A stretch of 39,684 nucleotides of DNA from the IMG/VR virus record IMGVR_UViG_3300028840_004609, positions 1-39,684 of that record; one strand, given 5' to 3'. Below the pieces are notes generated by a model that saw only the letters and a list, made by a program, of their open reading frames with translations, was not told the origin of the DNA and ran no database searches. Below are positions 1 through 9,400 of this stretch, piece by piece (within the stretch, counting starts at the first letter, position 1; every line of letters begins with the position of its first letter). A program made the translations under genes and the position numbers. The stretch is from a virus.

Positions 1-134
1 GTGGTTGCGTAAGTAATCACGAGAACTGGGGAAAAAACGGGAACCCTAAGCCGGAGAAATGGTAAGGGAATCCGAGCGGAAGTCAGAAGTTAACATCTCT
101 GACACGCGCAACGCATAGAGGGTGAACCTAGAAA
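1..134. repeat. Terminal direct repeat, left copy
   Basis: Bases 1-134 are identical to 39551-39684. The repeat begins at the P2 hairpin of the capsid-gene intron, a place where a packaging terminus is not expected. The simplest reading is that the contig is a closed circle of 39,550 bp with an assembly overlap, as for a circularly permuted headful-packaged genome. A true physical terminal repeat cannot be excluded from sequence alone. Confidence 0.95.
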
Positions 135-247
135 TAGAATATAATCCCTCCACGAGTCCCCGGCCCCTGATAAGGGTGAAAAGGTATGCTGAGCTTATAA
201 GAAATTATAAGAACCAAGAGATAAAAAGCTTTTGGGATAACAAACTG
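1..247 (+). ncRNA. Group I intron in the major capsid gene (3' 247 nt)
   Basis: This is the main part of a self-splicing group I intron that starts at 39533 across the circle junction. Helices seen by eye: P2 GTGGTTGC/GTAATCAC with a GTAA loop (1-20); P3 CUGGGG (26-31) with CCCCGG (158-163); P4 CGGG (38-41) with UCCG (71-74); P5 CCCU (44-47) with AGGG (65-68); P6 GCG/CGC (76-78, 105-107) topped by GUCAGA/UCUGAC; P7 GCAUA (113-117) with UAUGC (185-189); P7.1 GAGGG/CCCUC (118-122, 146-150); P8 CCCU/AGGG (165-176); P9 CTTATAA-GAAA-TTATAAG (194-211); and a further hairpin at 214-235. The extra helix between P7 and P3 points to subgroup IA. The terminal G is 247. There is no room for a homing endonuclease. 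The open frame across 122-340 is only intron read-through. Confidence 0.9.
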
Positions 248-340
248 ATAGAAACACGCTTGTACTGGAATACATCAGTGTTCACTGACATGAGATGTCA
301 AGGACGTATTATAAGTGGCATAGTAAACGCTACTTCATAG
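248..340 (+). CDS. Major capsid protein, exon 2 (C-terminal 30 residues)
   Basis: This exon encodes IETRLYWNTS followed by VFTDMRCQGR and a short tail, ending at TAG 338-340. A Trp-containing strand followed by a QG-I motif is typical of the C-terminal end of HK97-fold phage capsid proteins. It joins exon 1 (38366-39532) in phase 0 to give a 419-residue protein. The first bases AUAG can pair with UUAU at 39542-39545 just upstream of the internal guide sequence, a plausible P10. The 3' splice site is inferred from this pairing, the preceding G and the reading frame. Confidence 0.85.
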   Translation: METRLYWNTSVFTDMRCQGRIISGIVNATS

Positions 341-346
341 TAATTT

Positions 347-369
347 AAGAGGGGGTTAGCCCCCCTCTT
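347..369 (+). terminator. Hairpin after the capsid gene
   Basis: AAGAGGGGG pairs with CCCCCUCUU around a five-base loop, directly after the capsid stop codon and before the next Shine-Dalgarno sequence. There is no long U-run, so it may be a partial terminator or an mRNA-processing and stability element that sets capsid output apart from the downstream genes. Confidence 0.6.
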
Positions 370-387
370 CTCTTAGAGGGAACGAGT

Positions 388-3300
388 ATGTCAATTAGCA
401 TGACGATTAAATCAGGGACTGCAAGAACTTTCCCTCAACGAGGGGATTCTGATCTCTATGGAGAAGTAACGTCTTGGGCAAATGATGTTACTACAGCGAT
501 AAATGCGGCACCGACTTCAAATCAAACAGCAACTTATGATGCAATTGTTGGTACAGCAGCAAATGTTACTGCTGGCATTGCAACACATTCAGATATTGCT
601 ACAGCGATAGCGGCAGTATCTGCAAATGATCGTATATATATATTAGAAAATACTTATGAGCCAGCAGCTCAAATAGATATAACCAAGGCATTGACTATAA
701 TAGGTCAAGGTGAGGGTGTTGATATACAAGGTGATAACCTTGCTACTGGCGCGGTAGTTAAAATAAGCGCATCCGGTGTTACTTTGGAAAATGTAAAAAT
801 AACACAAGGGACAGGAACACCTACTTATGCTCTAGAAATTGCTGCTGCTGTAGAAAGAATAAATTTAAATATAAAAGCAGACGGAACATTCTCGTCAGGT
901 CTATTTTTAAATGGATCAGACGTGGGTGCTATAACAGGATTTATTGCCTATGATACTAGCTCGGTATTCTTTGGCGGTGAATCTCAAATGGTTGAGCAGG
1001 TAAAAATCCAAGATCAAACAACTGCTGCGTATAACTTAGTTATACAATCGGACTCAACTACACCATTATCAGCAGATAGAATATTAACTATTGATTGCAA
1101 TAATGGTGCCAGAATGCTTGATCTGGCAGAGAATTTCACAATTGGAGATGGTTATAACGTCACTATCACAGCAGAAGACGCAGCTAGCTCAATTGTGCTA
1201 GACGAGCAATCATTTGAAGTAGAGGGTGAGGGAACAGCTACAAGATTATTTAAGTTGATCAACTCATCAGATAGCGCAAGGACGCTTTCTTTTGCCGCAG
1301 ATGTAACAGCTACAGGCAATGGTCTAACGATAGCAGTAGAAGATGCTGCTGGATCTATAACTCTAGATAATTGCTCTATAGAGGTCGAAGATACAATAGG
1401 TTCAGGCAATACTATTAAATTTGTAGTTGGCACAGATGATGCATCTAGAACAGTTACACTCTCCGAAAATCTAACAGTAGGTGACGGAACAGATGTAACA
1501 CTAGTTGCAGAAGACGCAGCTTGTACATTTACAATGGATAATGCTAATGTTGAAGTAGAGAATACTGATGGAACTCAAAGAACTTGGAAGTTCACCTCTG
1601 CTAAAGCTGGCAATACGACAGTAACTCTCCAAGAAGACTTTACTATTGGGGATGGGTCAGCTGTTACTATTACAGCAGAAGATGCTGCTGGGTCTATAAC
1701 TCTAGACAACTGTAGTATTGAGGTAGAGGACACAGTTGGTTCAGGCAATACAATTAAATTCATTATAGGGACAGATGATGCCTCAAGGACAGTGACATTA
1801 TCTGAAAACTTAGTCATAGGTGACGGAGCTGATATTACACTTACCGCAGAAGACGCGGCCAGCTCTGTCACTTTAGATAATTGTTCCTTTGAAGTTGAAG
1901 ATACAATAGGTTCTGGCAATACTATAAAGTTTGTAATTGGTACAGACGATGCCTCTCGAACTGTGACTCTGTCAGAGAATCTAACAATCGGAGATGGAGC
2001 TGATGTAACAATAGTCGCAGAAGATACCGCCGGAACAATAACCCTGGATGAACAAAATTTTGAAGTAGAAGGCGAAGGCACTGCTGCACAGCTAACAAAA
2101 ATTGTTAACGCTAACAATGCTGCTGCTACTTTAACAATAGAAGGAACTAGTGCAAGAGTAAACCAGGATACAACGTCAGATGCTGATGTAAATTTTACGA
2201 CTGTAACTTGCGTTACGGACATTGATACCCCCCTAGTCACTAATGATAGTGCTGACTTAACCCTCAGCACTACCACTAGTGGCAACATAAATATAAATTC
2301 TGTGGATGAAACTGTAATTGTTAGCAGTGGGTCAGCTACTAATGCTACTACTCAAACAGTTAAGTTTGGAGATGACACCGGTGGTATATCTGGAATCAGA
2401 AACTTAAGCGGAGAGTTGCAATACAATTCAGGTGGTGGAGGTTGGACAGCGTTTAATTCAGAGGGAGGTATCAACTATATAACTAATGGTGGAGCTGAAG
2501 TTGATACTACAGGTTGGAGTGCCTACGCTGATGCGGCAGGATCTGTCCCTGTCGATGGGTCAGGTGGAGCGCCGACCGTGACTTGGACGAGAGATACAAC
2601 TACGCCATTAAGAGGGGCGGGGGAATTTGTACTTACCAAGGACGCAGCTGACAGACAAGGAGAAGGCGCAAGCTATAATTTTACAATTGACCCAGCTGAT
2701 ATTCACTCTGTTTTATCAATAAGCTTTGACGCAACTACGTCAGCTAACTATGCAGATGATGATGTGATTGTGTATATATACAATACGGATTCAAGTACTC
2801 TTATAGAGCCAGTTCCGATGGAACTTAAAGCAGGAGAGTACGGTAGGTACTATGCTCAGTTTCAAACAGATGATACTGATACTAACTATAGGTTGATCTT
2901 TCACGTAAGTTCAACTAATGCTGCAGCTTATACAATCAATATAGATAATATTAAGGTAGGGCCGAGTGCTAGGAACTTTGGTGCGCCTATAACAGATTGG
3001 ACTAGTTATACTCCTACTGGATCATGGTCTTCTAATTCTACTTATACAGGATTTTGGAGAAGAGTTGGAAGTAATATGGAAGGACAAGTTCAAATAGCAT
3101 TATCTGGAGCTCCCGATTCTACAGATCTTTCTATAGATATTCCATCTGGATATACTATGGATACTGCAAAATTAGCAACAGCTGTTGGTAATAAAGGTTC
3201 TTTAGGATATGGAACTATAAATGATGCTACAGGATTTGCCTATAATATTCAAGCTAACTATGCAGATACAAATTCTATACAAATAATACATGGAGATAAT

Positions 3301-4356
3301 GTTGGAGGAGCAATAAATGGATTAGTAGATGAATCTAGTCCAATAACTTTTGCAAACAATGATACATTATCTATTTATTTTAATGTTCCAATTCTAGGAT
3401 GGGATAGTTCTGTTCAAATGTCAGACCAAGATGAGACGCGGATTGTAGCTGCACGATATGAAACAAATAATAACGATGAGATGACAAATGCTTCAACGGA
3501 AGTTGTTTGTTTTGAAGACTTAGTATATGACACACATAATGCTGTAAGTTTTACTAATTTTGCAGGACAAGATTGGAAATTTACTGCTCCTATTCATGGT
3601 TTTTATAACATAAATGTTGGTGTATTGCTTTCGGATAATGCAGCATGGGATGTTGATGAAATAGCATATTTAATGGTATGCAAGAATGGAGCAGTTGATT
3701 CATATCTAGATAGATTTGAATGTGATTCGTCTGATCAAGCGGCATTAACCGTTCCTTTAAATGGATCTGCAGATATTGAATTAAATAAAGGTGATTATAT
3801 TGATATTAGGTGTTATCAAGGAAGTGGGGCCAATATAAATCTAATAGCGACAGCTGAATGGAATTATATATCCATTCACCGAATCTCCGGCCCATCTGCA
3901 ATCGCTGCGAACGAGTTAGTTGCTGCGAGATATGATACGGATGCTGGTCAGAGTATTGCGACTGGTGGCTATCACATTGTAGATTTTGATAGTACCACTT
4001 GGGGTTATGATACGCACGGAATCGTAACCACAGGAGCCAGCTTTAAGGCCACAGCGAATATCAGTGGAAGGTTTTCAGTAAAAGCAGGGGTGTTACTTGC
4101 TAGTTCTGCGAACTGGGAGACCGGAGAGACAGCAGAATTAGTTCTTTATAAAAATGGATCGTTTGCAGCCGAATTAGATTATTACAGAATACCAGTCAAT
4201 ACAACAATACTTGTGGGTCTTTTTGGATCGACGGATATTTACTTAAACAAAGGTGATTATGTAGATATTAGGGTGTCTCAAGATAGTGATGCTGCAATAT
4301 CACTTGTTGCAGGAGAAGAGTATAACTGGATGTCAATTCACAGAATAGGATTTTAA
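388..4356 (+). CDS. Large multidomain fibre/appendage protein with beta-helix repeats and tandem C1q-like domains
   Basis: This 1322-residue protein is probably a virion fibre or surface appendage. After a short N-terminal anchor-like region, residues about 70-190 read as a pectin-lyase-like beta-helix (a 'GDNI-type' turn pattern with ILENTYEP and LENVKI). Residues about 245-575 hold six tandem copies of a 55-57-residue beta-rich unit. Residues about 694-865 resemble a carbohydrate-binding jelly roll (TNGGAEVDTTGW opening). Residues about 868-1010 form a WRRVG-type beta domain often seen in phage fibres. Two C1q-like jelly rolls follow (about 1013-1170 and 1171-1322), each ending in a SIHRI motif. 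ATG 388 is preceded by AGAGGG. It follows the capsid gene, which also suits a head fibre. Receptor or glycan binding is inferred, not shown. Base composition shifts sharply between domains, as in mosaic assembly. Confidence 0.75.
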   Translation: MSISMTIKSGTARTFPQRGDSDLYGEVTSWANDVTTAINAAPTSNQTATYDAIVGTAANVTAGIATHSDIATAIAAVSANDRIYILENTYEPAAQIDITKALTIIGQGEGVDIQGDNLATGAVVKISASGVTLENVKITQGTGTPTYALEIAAAVERINLNIKADGTFSSGLFLNGSDVGAITGFIAYDTSSVFFGGESQMVEQVKIQDQTTAAYNLVIQSDSTTPLSADRILTIDCNNGARMLDLAENFTIGDGYNVTITAEDAASSIVLDEQSFEVEGEGTATRLFKLINSSDSARTLSFAADVTATGNGLTIAVEDAAGSITLDNCSIEVEDTIGSGNTIKFVVGTDDASRTVTLSENLTVGDGTDVTLVAEDAACTFTMDNANVEVENTDGTQRTWKFTSAKAGNTTVTLQEDFTIGDGSAVTITAEDAAGSITLDNCSIEVEDTVGSGNTIKFIIGTDDASRTVTLSENLVIGDGADITLTAEDAASSVTLDNCSFEVEDTIGSGNTIKFVIGTDDASRTVTLSENLTIGDGADVTIVAEDTAGTITLDEQNFEVEGEGTAAQLTKIVNANNAAATLTIEGTSARVNQDTTSDADVNFTTVTCVTDIDTPLVTNDSADLTLSTTTSGNININSVDETVIVSSGSATNATTQTVKFGDDTGGISGIRNLSGELQYNSGGGGWTAFNSEGGINYITNGGAEVDTTGWSAYADAAGSVPVDGSGGAPTVTWTRDTTTPLRGAGEFVLTKDAADRQGEGASYNFTIDPADIHSVLSISFDATTSANYADDDVIVYIYNTDSSTLIEPVPMELKAGEYGRYYAQFQTDDTDTNYRLIFHVSSTNAAAYTINIDNIKVGPSARNFGAPITDWTSYTPTGSWSSNSTYTGFWRRVGSNMEGQVQIALSGAPDSTDLSIDIPSGYTMDTAKLATAVGNKGSLGYGTINDATGFAYNIQANYADTNSIQIIHGDNVGGAINGLVDESSPITFANNDTLSIYFNVPILGWDSSVQMSDQDETRIVAARYETNNNDEMTNASTEVVCFEDLVYDTHNAVSFTNFAGQDWKFTAPIHGFYNINVGVLLSDNAAWDVDEIAYLMVCKNGAVDSYLDRFECDSSDQAALTVPLNGSADIELNKGDYIDIRCYQGSGANINLIATAEWNYISIHRISGPSAIAANELVAARYDTDAGQSIATGGYHIVDFDSTTWGYDTHGIVTTGASFKATANISGRFSVKAGVLLASSANWETGETAELVLYKNGSFAAELDYYRIPVNTTILVGLFGSTDIYLNKGDYVDIRVSQDSDAAISLVAGEEYNWMSIHRIGF
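1126..2109 (+). repeat. Six tandem 165-171-bp coding repeats
   Basis: A unit encoding TIGDGADVT, AEDAAGSITLDN and EVEDTIGSGN-type segments recurs six times. Equivalent codons (AED or VED) start at 1171, 1336, 1507, 1675, 1846 and 2017, giving periods of 165, 171, 168, 171 and 171 bp. Copies differ at many synonymous sites, so the array is old or kept diverse. It should form a repetitive beta-solenoid or shaft. Confidence 0.85.
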
Positions 4357-4911
4357 ATGAAAAAAATAGTAAGCGGCTCTAACTTGGTAACTGGACAAGC
4401 ATTCGAGCAAGCATTCTATGACGAAACAAAAATGAATGCTTGGATTGCAAAGCAAGAAGTAAAGAACGGGTTGTGGGGTGCTGGGGAAAGACATATGTCT
4501 CGAGCTTCATGTCCTTTAAATTTAGAGTTCCTCATTGAGGAAGAATATCAAAAACTTATACAAGAAGAATATGAAAGACCTGTTTGGGAACTGGATGGAG
4601 AAGGACAACCTGTACTCGATGGGGAAGGTCAACCTGTTCAAGCTGTTGACGGAAACGGAGATCCAATTTTCGAGACAGTTCCAGCGGAGTATGAGACTTG
4701 GGCAAGACTTAGACCTGAATACGAATATTCGATTGAAGATGTTACTGCGGCATATGAAGCGGAGCTCCAAGAAGCTGCGGATAGAGCTACAGAGATAGCG
4801 GAACTAAAACAGGCCTACGATATTATAAATGGCTGGACATCAATGAATGATATTGGGTTGCCTTTTTTAAAAAAGTTTTTTATTAGAATATTAAAAGAAA
4901 TGAGAGATTAA
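4357..4911 (+). CDS. Hypothetical protein with an internal DGEGQPV repeat
   Basis: This 184-residue protein is of unknown function. Its ATG follows the stop of the fibre gene with no gap, which implies translational coupling and a shared job, for example fibre assembly or attachment. Residues about 79-105 hold a short tandem repeat (DGEGQPVL, DGEGQPVQ, DGNGDPIF). The rest is charged and mostly helical, with a Glu/Tyr-rich middle and a basic amphipathic C-terminus. There is no signal peptide or membrane segment. A tail-fibre assembly chaperone is possible from position alone. Confidence 0.7.
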   Translation: MKKIVSGSNLVTGQAFEQAFYDETKMNAWIAKQEVKNGLWGAGERHMSRASCPLNLEFLIEEEYQKLIQEEYERPVWELDGEGQPVLDGEGQPVQAVDGNGDPIFETVPAEYETWARLRPEYEYSIEDVTAAYEAELQEAADRATEIAELKQAYDIINGWTSMNDIGLPFLKKFFIRILKEMRD

Positions 4912-4925
4912 CAAGGAGTTTAATT

Positions 4926-5285
4926 ATGGCATATCTATACGCGTCTAGTACTTACATACCTAACGAATCATCAAGGAGAGAAGTTACTTTAACAGAAGCT
5001 TCAACTTGTGAAGGTGACAAGGTGGTATGGTGTATCGACACAGCAGAAGATCATGTTACCTTGGCAAGATACGATAAGAGTAGAGCTGGGGAATATATAG
5101 ATGTTAACAATCCTTTGATAGTTGTAAAACATCAAGTTAACTCATCTGTTGCTAATACGTTGGTTAAATCAGAAGATGGAACAACTATTTTTACATTTGA
5201 TACTGACGATTCTGGTGCTCCTGTTTATGCAGCGTTTAGATTAGTGACAGGAACTATGGAAACAGCATCTTGGAGAGTTGCATGA
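4926..5285 (+). CDS. Small beta-rich virion-region protein
   Basis: This 119-residue protein starts at ATG 4926 behind AAGGAG. The sequence alternates polar and hydrophobic residues, as in an all-beta fold, and has no recognised motif. It lies between the fibre pair and the adaptor gene, and its stop overlaps the next start as ATGA, so it belongs to the structural operon. A minor capsid or decoration protein is a guess from context. Confidence 0.7.
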   Translation: MAYLYASSTYIPNESSRREVTLTEASTCEGDKVVWCIDTAEDHVTLARYDKSRAGEYIDVNNPLIVVKHQVNSSVANTLVKSEDGTTIFTFDTDDSGAPVYAAFRLVTGTMETASWRVA

Positions 5286-5551
5286 AACAAAGAGCTAGAC
5301 ATATGGCATTACAAGATTTAGCTAATATGCTTTTGCCATCATTGTTGGAAGATATTGATACTAAGAAAGCGGTGAGCTCGGTGCCTAAAGAAGTAAAGAA
5401 AAGAATTGATGATGATGATGATTACGAAGAAGAAGAAAAGAAGAAACCTAAAGTAGTTAGTCTTTCATTAACTCGTTTGATGTCTATCCCTAAAAAGGGA
5501 GAAGGCAAGATGGGGGCACCGCCTAAGGCAACCAAAAAAGGTAAAAAATGA
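5282..5551 (+). CDS. Small acidic/basic hypothetical protein
   Basis: This 89-residue protein has its start at ATG 5282, overlapping the previous stop as ATGA with GGAG at 5272-5275. An in-frame TTG at 5270 is less likely. The N-terminal half is helical, followed by an acidic run (IDDDDDYEEEE) and then a lysine-rich tail. Such a polyampholyte next to head genes may be a head-completion or assembly factor, but no family is recognised. Confidence 0.65.
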   Translation: MKQRARHMALQDLANMLLPSLLEDIDTKKAVSSVPKEVKKRIDDDDDYEEEEKKKPKVVSLSLTRLMSIPKKGEGKMGAPPKATKKGKK

Positions 5552-6462
5552 AATATAACGCATCAGATTTGATTTCAGCGATGAGGAGGAATGCATCTAT
5601 TCCTGCGAGTCAGGTTAGATTTTCAAATACTGATTTTCTAACATTTCTGAATGAAGAGCTTCAGTTGACTATAGTTGGGGAGTTGCTTGCATTGAGACAG
5701 GATTACTTTGTAACTACTATTGATTCATCGTTGGTAGCTAGTCAAAGTAGCTATAGCATTCCTGTATCTGCGGTAGGTTGGAAGTTAGAAGCGATAGGAT
5801 ATCTAGACTCTAACTCGAACTATACAAGATTACCTATTATTACAAGGGATCAAAGATCTAACTATGAAGGAATAACAAGTGCGACTGCTCCTTCAGCTGT
5901 ATATCTAATGGGTAATTCTGTTGTAACTGTTCCTGATATGGGATCGAGTGTAAGCGGAAGTCTTAGGTTTGATTTAGTTAGAATACAAAATGAATTAGTT
6001 CTTCCCACTTCGTGTGGAAAAATATCCTCGGTTACTGATACTGGGACAGATTATCAAATGACTGTTGATACTGTCCCTATATCAGATGGGGATACCTGTG
6101 ATGTTATAAGTGGGTCTAATCCTTTTAATATCATAGCTAGAGCGGTAACTACTTCTGTGTCAGGAAGTGTGATCACAGTTACATACGGATCAGATTTTGC
6201 TAGAGCTCCTGTTGCGAATGATTATGTATGTATTACAGGACAGACGCCATACCCGAATATTCCGGAAGACTTTCATCCTATTTTAGCGCAAGCTGGAACA
6301 GTTAGATGTTTAATAGCTTCTAACGATGAAAAGGGAATTCAGACTCAGTCTGTTTCCTTGGGAAACATGATTAAAAGAATGAGAGATAGAGCTTCTAAGA
6401 GAGTTGGTGACTCTCCTAAAAAGATAGTTGGCAACAATTATATATTAAACTTAATGAGATAA
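5548..6462 (+). CDS. Putative head-tail adaptor (neck) protein
   Basis: This 304-residue protein starts at an ATGA overlap with the preceding gene. The N-terminus (residues 1-60: ASDLISAMRRNASIP, then FTFLNEEL-like helix) matches the pattern of podovirus adaptor-type structural proteins that begin with a DLI..RR...P helix and an FLNEE segment. The middle and C-terminal parts are beta-rich with a basic end. It lies upstream of the nozzle-like protein, the expected place for a ring that joins portal to tail. The family is inferred by pattern and gene order. Confidence 0.6.
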   Translation: MKYNASDLISAMRRNASIPASQVRFSNTDFLTFLNEELQLTIVGELLALRQDYFVTTIDSSLVASQSSYSIPVSAVGWKLEAIGYLDSNSNYTRLPIITRDQRSNYEGITSATAPSAVYLMGNSVVTVPDMGSSVSGSLRFDLVRIQNELVLPTSCGKISSVTDTGTDYQMTVDTVPISDGDTCDVISGSNPFNIIARAVTTSVSGSVITVTYGSDFARAPVANDYVCITGQTPYPNIPEDFHPILAQAGTVRCLIASNDEKGIQTQSVSLGNMIKRMRDRASKRVGDSPKKIVGNNYILNLMR

Positions 6463-6466
6463 AATT

Positions 6467-9400
6467 ATGCCTGAAATAAGATCATTGCACGAAAAGACAG
6501 GTATAAACATTCATGGGAATAATCTAACTCTTCCTTCGGGCTCTGCTGTAGCAGTTGAAAACTGGAAATGCATAAGAGATAATGTTTATACAAAAGTAAG
6601 AGGTAGGGCAGCATATGGATCTGGGCTGCCTTCTCAAAACATAGCTCAACTTCTTCAATATCAAGATAGATTGATCTGTCATATGGGAAATAGTACTTTG
6701 TATTATGACAGTGATGGGTCAGGGACATTCTCTCAAATCACAGGAACATACACTGTCCCTGAAACTAACTACAAGATCCAAGGATTAGAATTACAAAGTA
6801 ATCATTATATAACTACTGGGTCAGGAATATATAAATCAGATACTTTGGGAAGTCAGTATATAGCAACAGGGGCACCAAAAGGTCTTAGTTTTGATACTAG
6901 GATTATAGATTCTATAAACTGGCTAACAAATGGATATACGGTTTCATATAGAGTAGTTTGGTCTATAGAGGATAATAATAATAACATAGTTGATGGAGCT
7001 CCAAGTGAAAGACAAGATATCACAAATAGTGCTGGGGCGGATAGAGCAGTTGAATTAAGAATTTATATTCCTACATCAGTTACTACTAGTTATTATTGCA
7101 AGGTATATAGATCTAGTCAAAATACAGGTACCCCTCCTGAAGATTACCAACTGGTATATCAAGCTAGACCTACTTCAGCAGAAATTTCATCTGGAATACT
7201 AGAATTTAATGACATTCTTGCTGATGATTGGAGAGGAGCTTCGCTATATACAAATACGACACAAGAGGGCATAGAAAACTCTAATGAAAGACCTCCGTTG
7301 TCTAATTCAATAACTAGCTTTAAAGGATACACATTCTTTGGTAATATAGAGAATAAGCAGAGATTATATACAGCATTAATTTCCACCACAAATCTAACTT
7401 CAGGGACTAGTACCATTACCATAAATAATGGTACTAATTCCATCGTATTCGGTTGCTATGCATTTACTACTAATATAGGTTCAGGGATAACCGGGGCAGC
7501 AGATAACGGAGGTGGTTTAGTACGTATTACCACTTCAGGAAATCATGGACTTTCAACCGATGATTGTATTAATATAACTGGTGTAGCTGGAACCACCGAA
7601 GCTAATGGGGATTGGACTATCACCGCTGTGGCAGGAACCACATTTGATTTGCAAGGCTCTGCATTTGCAAACCCATATACATCTGGTGGAACCGTTGATC
7701 TTCGAATCAATAATTTAGGCGCAGGGGTGGCGGGAGCTGCGGATAATGGCGCTGGGTTGATCCGAATTACGACAAGTAAGAATCATGGTCTCACTACAGG
7801 AGACTATGTAAGAATATACGATGTAACGGGGACAACTGAAGCAAATGAAACGTGGCAAGTCACTGCAATTGCTGCTACCACATTTGACTTGGTCGGATCG
7901 ACTTTTAGTAACGCATATGTCTCAGGGGGGACGGTTGACTTATATGAAGACTACGGGGCTACGCCACGATTCTTGCTATATAAAACCGCCAATCAGGGCA
8001 CGGATGCGCAAAACATTGCGAAGACTGCGCAATCGTTGGTTCGGACTATTAATTTGTGTACTTCTAATACTTTCTGGGATGGCCATTATAATTCTAGTGG
8101 CACAGATCCTGTGGGTAAAATGGAAGTTGATGCTAAGTCATTAGGTGCAGCAGCGTTCTATTTAACAGCAAACTCTACAGCAACCGGCGGTTGCTTTGGT
8201 CCTACCATGCCTACTTCAGGCACAACATACATCTCAACAAATGACGACTTTCAACATGCCATAATGTGGTCAAAAGCTGACCAACCTGAAGCTGTCCCAT
8301 TAATTAACATAAAAAAAATAGGTAGTGCAGATGACCCAATTCTTAAAGTAGTAGGTCTTAGAGACTCTTTGTTTGTTATTAAGAAAAAAGACGGGGTTTG
8401 GAGACTTACCGGAGAGTCTGAAACATCATGGAACTGGGATGAATTTGATGGAACAGTTGAATGTATTCAAAAGAATTCAATAGTTAAGGGTGAAAACGCT
8501 ATTTATATGATGACCTCTTCTGGATATGCAAAAATAAGTGATGTTGGGGTTGAAATTATAGGTAGAGATAACGAGAAAAATGATTTAAGGCCGGTTAAAG
8601 TATCAGGGTTTGATAATGACGGATATGCTTGGTACTATGATTCTGAAAAAGCATATAAGATTGCTACCTACCTAGATCAAGATTCTACCTCAAATGATAT
8701 AGTTAAGGAATATAACGTATTTACACTTGCATGGACACAAAGAAAGTTTGGTGTCTACACCAATGATACTCACGTTTCGATGGGGGTAGTTGTAAATGAT
8801 ATTGAATATACGGCACCACTGACAGGCAATGGATTGTTAAAGGAAAGAAAAGACTTAGCTACTACAGACTACACTCTCCCTGACATATCAAATACTATTA
8901 CTGCAATAGACATTACAAATAAATCAGTAACTTTAGGCACTAATATAACTATTCATAATGATGCGATGCTAACACAGGGAGCACTAACTAAGATAGTAAC
9001 TTCTTTTGATACTACATCAAGCGTGACTCTGTCGAGTGTAACTTCTCTCCATGCAAACGTTAATTTGAATGTAAGTACTTGTGCTGATAATGGATCCGGT
9101 TTGATACGAGTTACTACAACTGCCGCTCATAGTCTTTCTACATATAATGGCATAACAATTGCATCAGTTACCGGAACCACTGAAGCTAATGGAGACTGGG
9201 TTATAACTGTTATAGATGCGACTAACTTTGATCTAATAGGAAGTACATTCACTAACGCATATACTGCCGGGGGTACAGTTACCAACGCTATAACAATTAA
9301 GCCTGGAATATATAGTAGATTAAAGTATCAAATAATTCATTGTGGTTACCCTGAATACGAGAAGTTTCATGACAAGGTTACCATTTTCATGGATGATGAC

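Noticed and set aside
122-340. 72-residue open frame beginning GTG at 122
   Set aside because: Bases up to 247 form the group I intron core; only 248-340 is coding, as capsid exon 2.
1152-2288. Minus-strand frames across the fibre repeats
   Set aside because: Shadows of the repetitive codons on the plus strand; no start signal and low-complexity Ser/Val products.
7845-8144. 99-residue plus-strand frame inside the nozzle gene
   Set aside because: Wholly inside a long well-supported frame, with no ribosome site.
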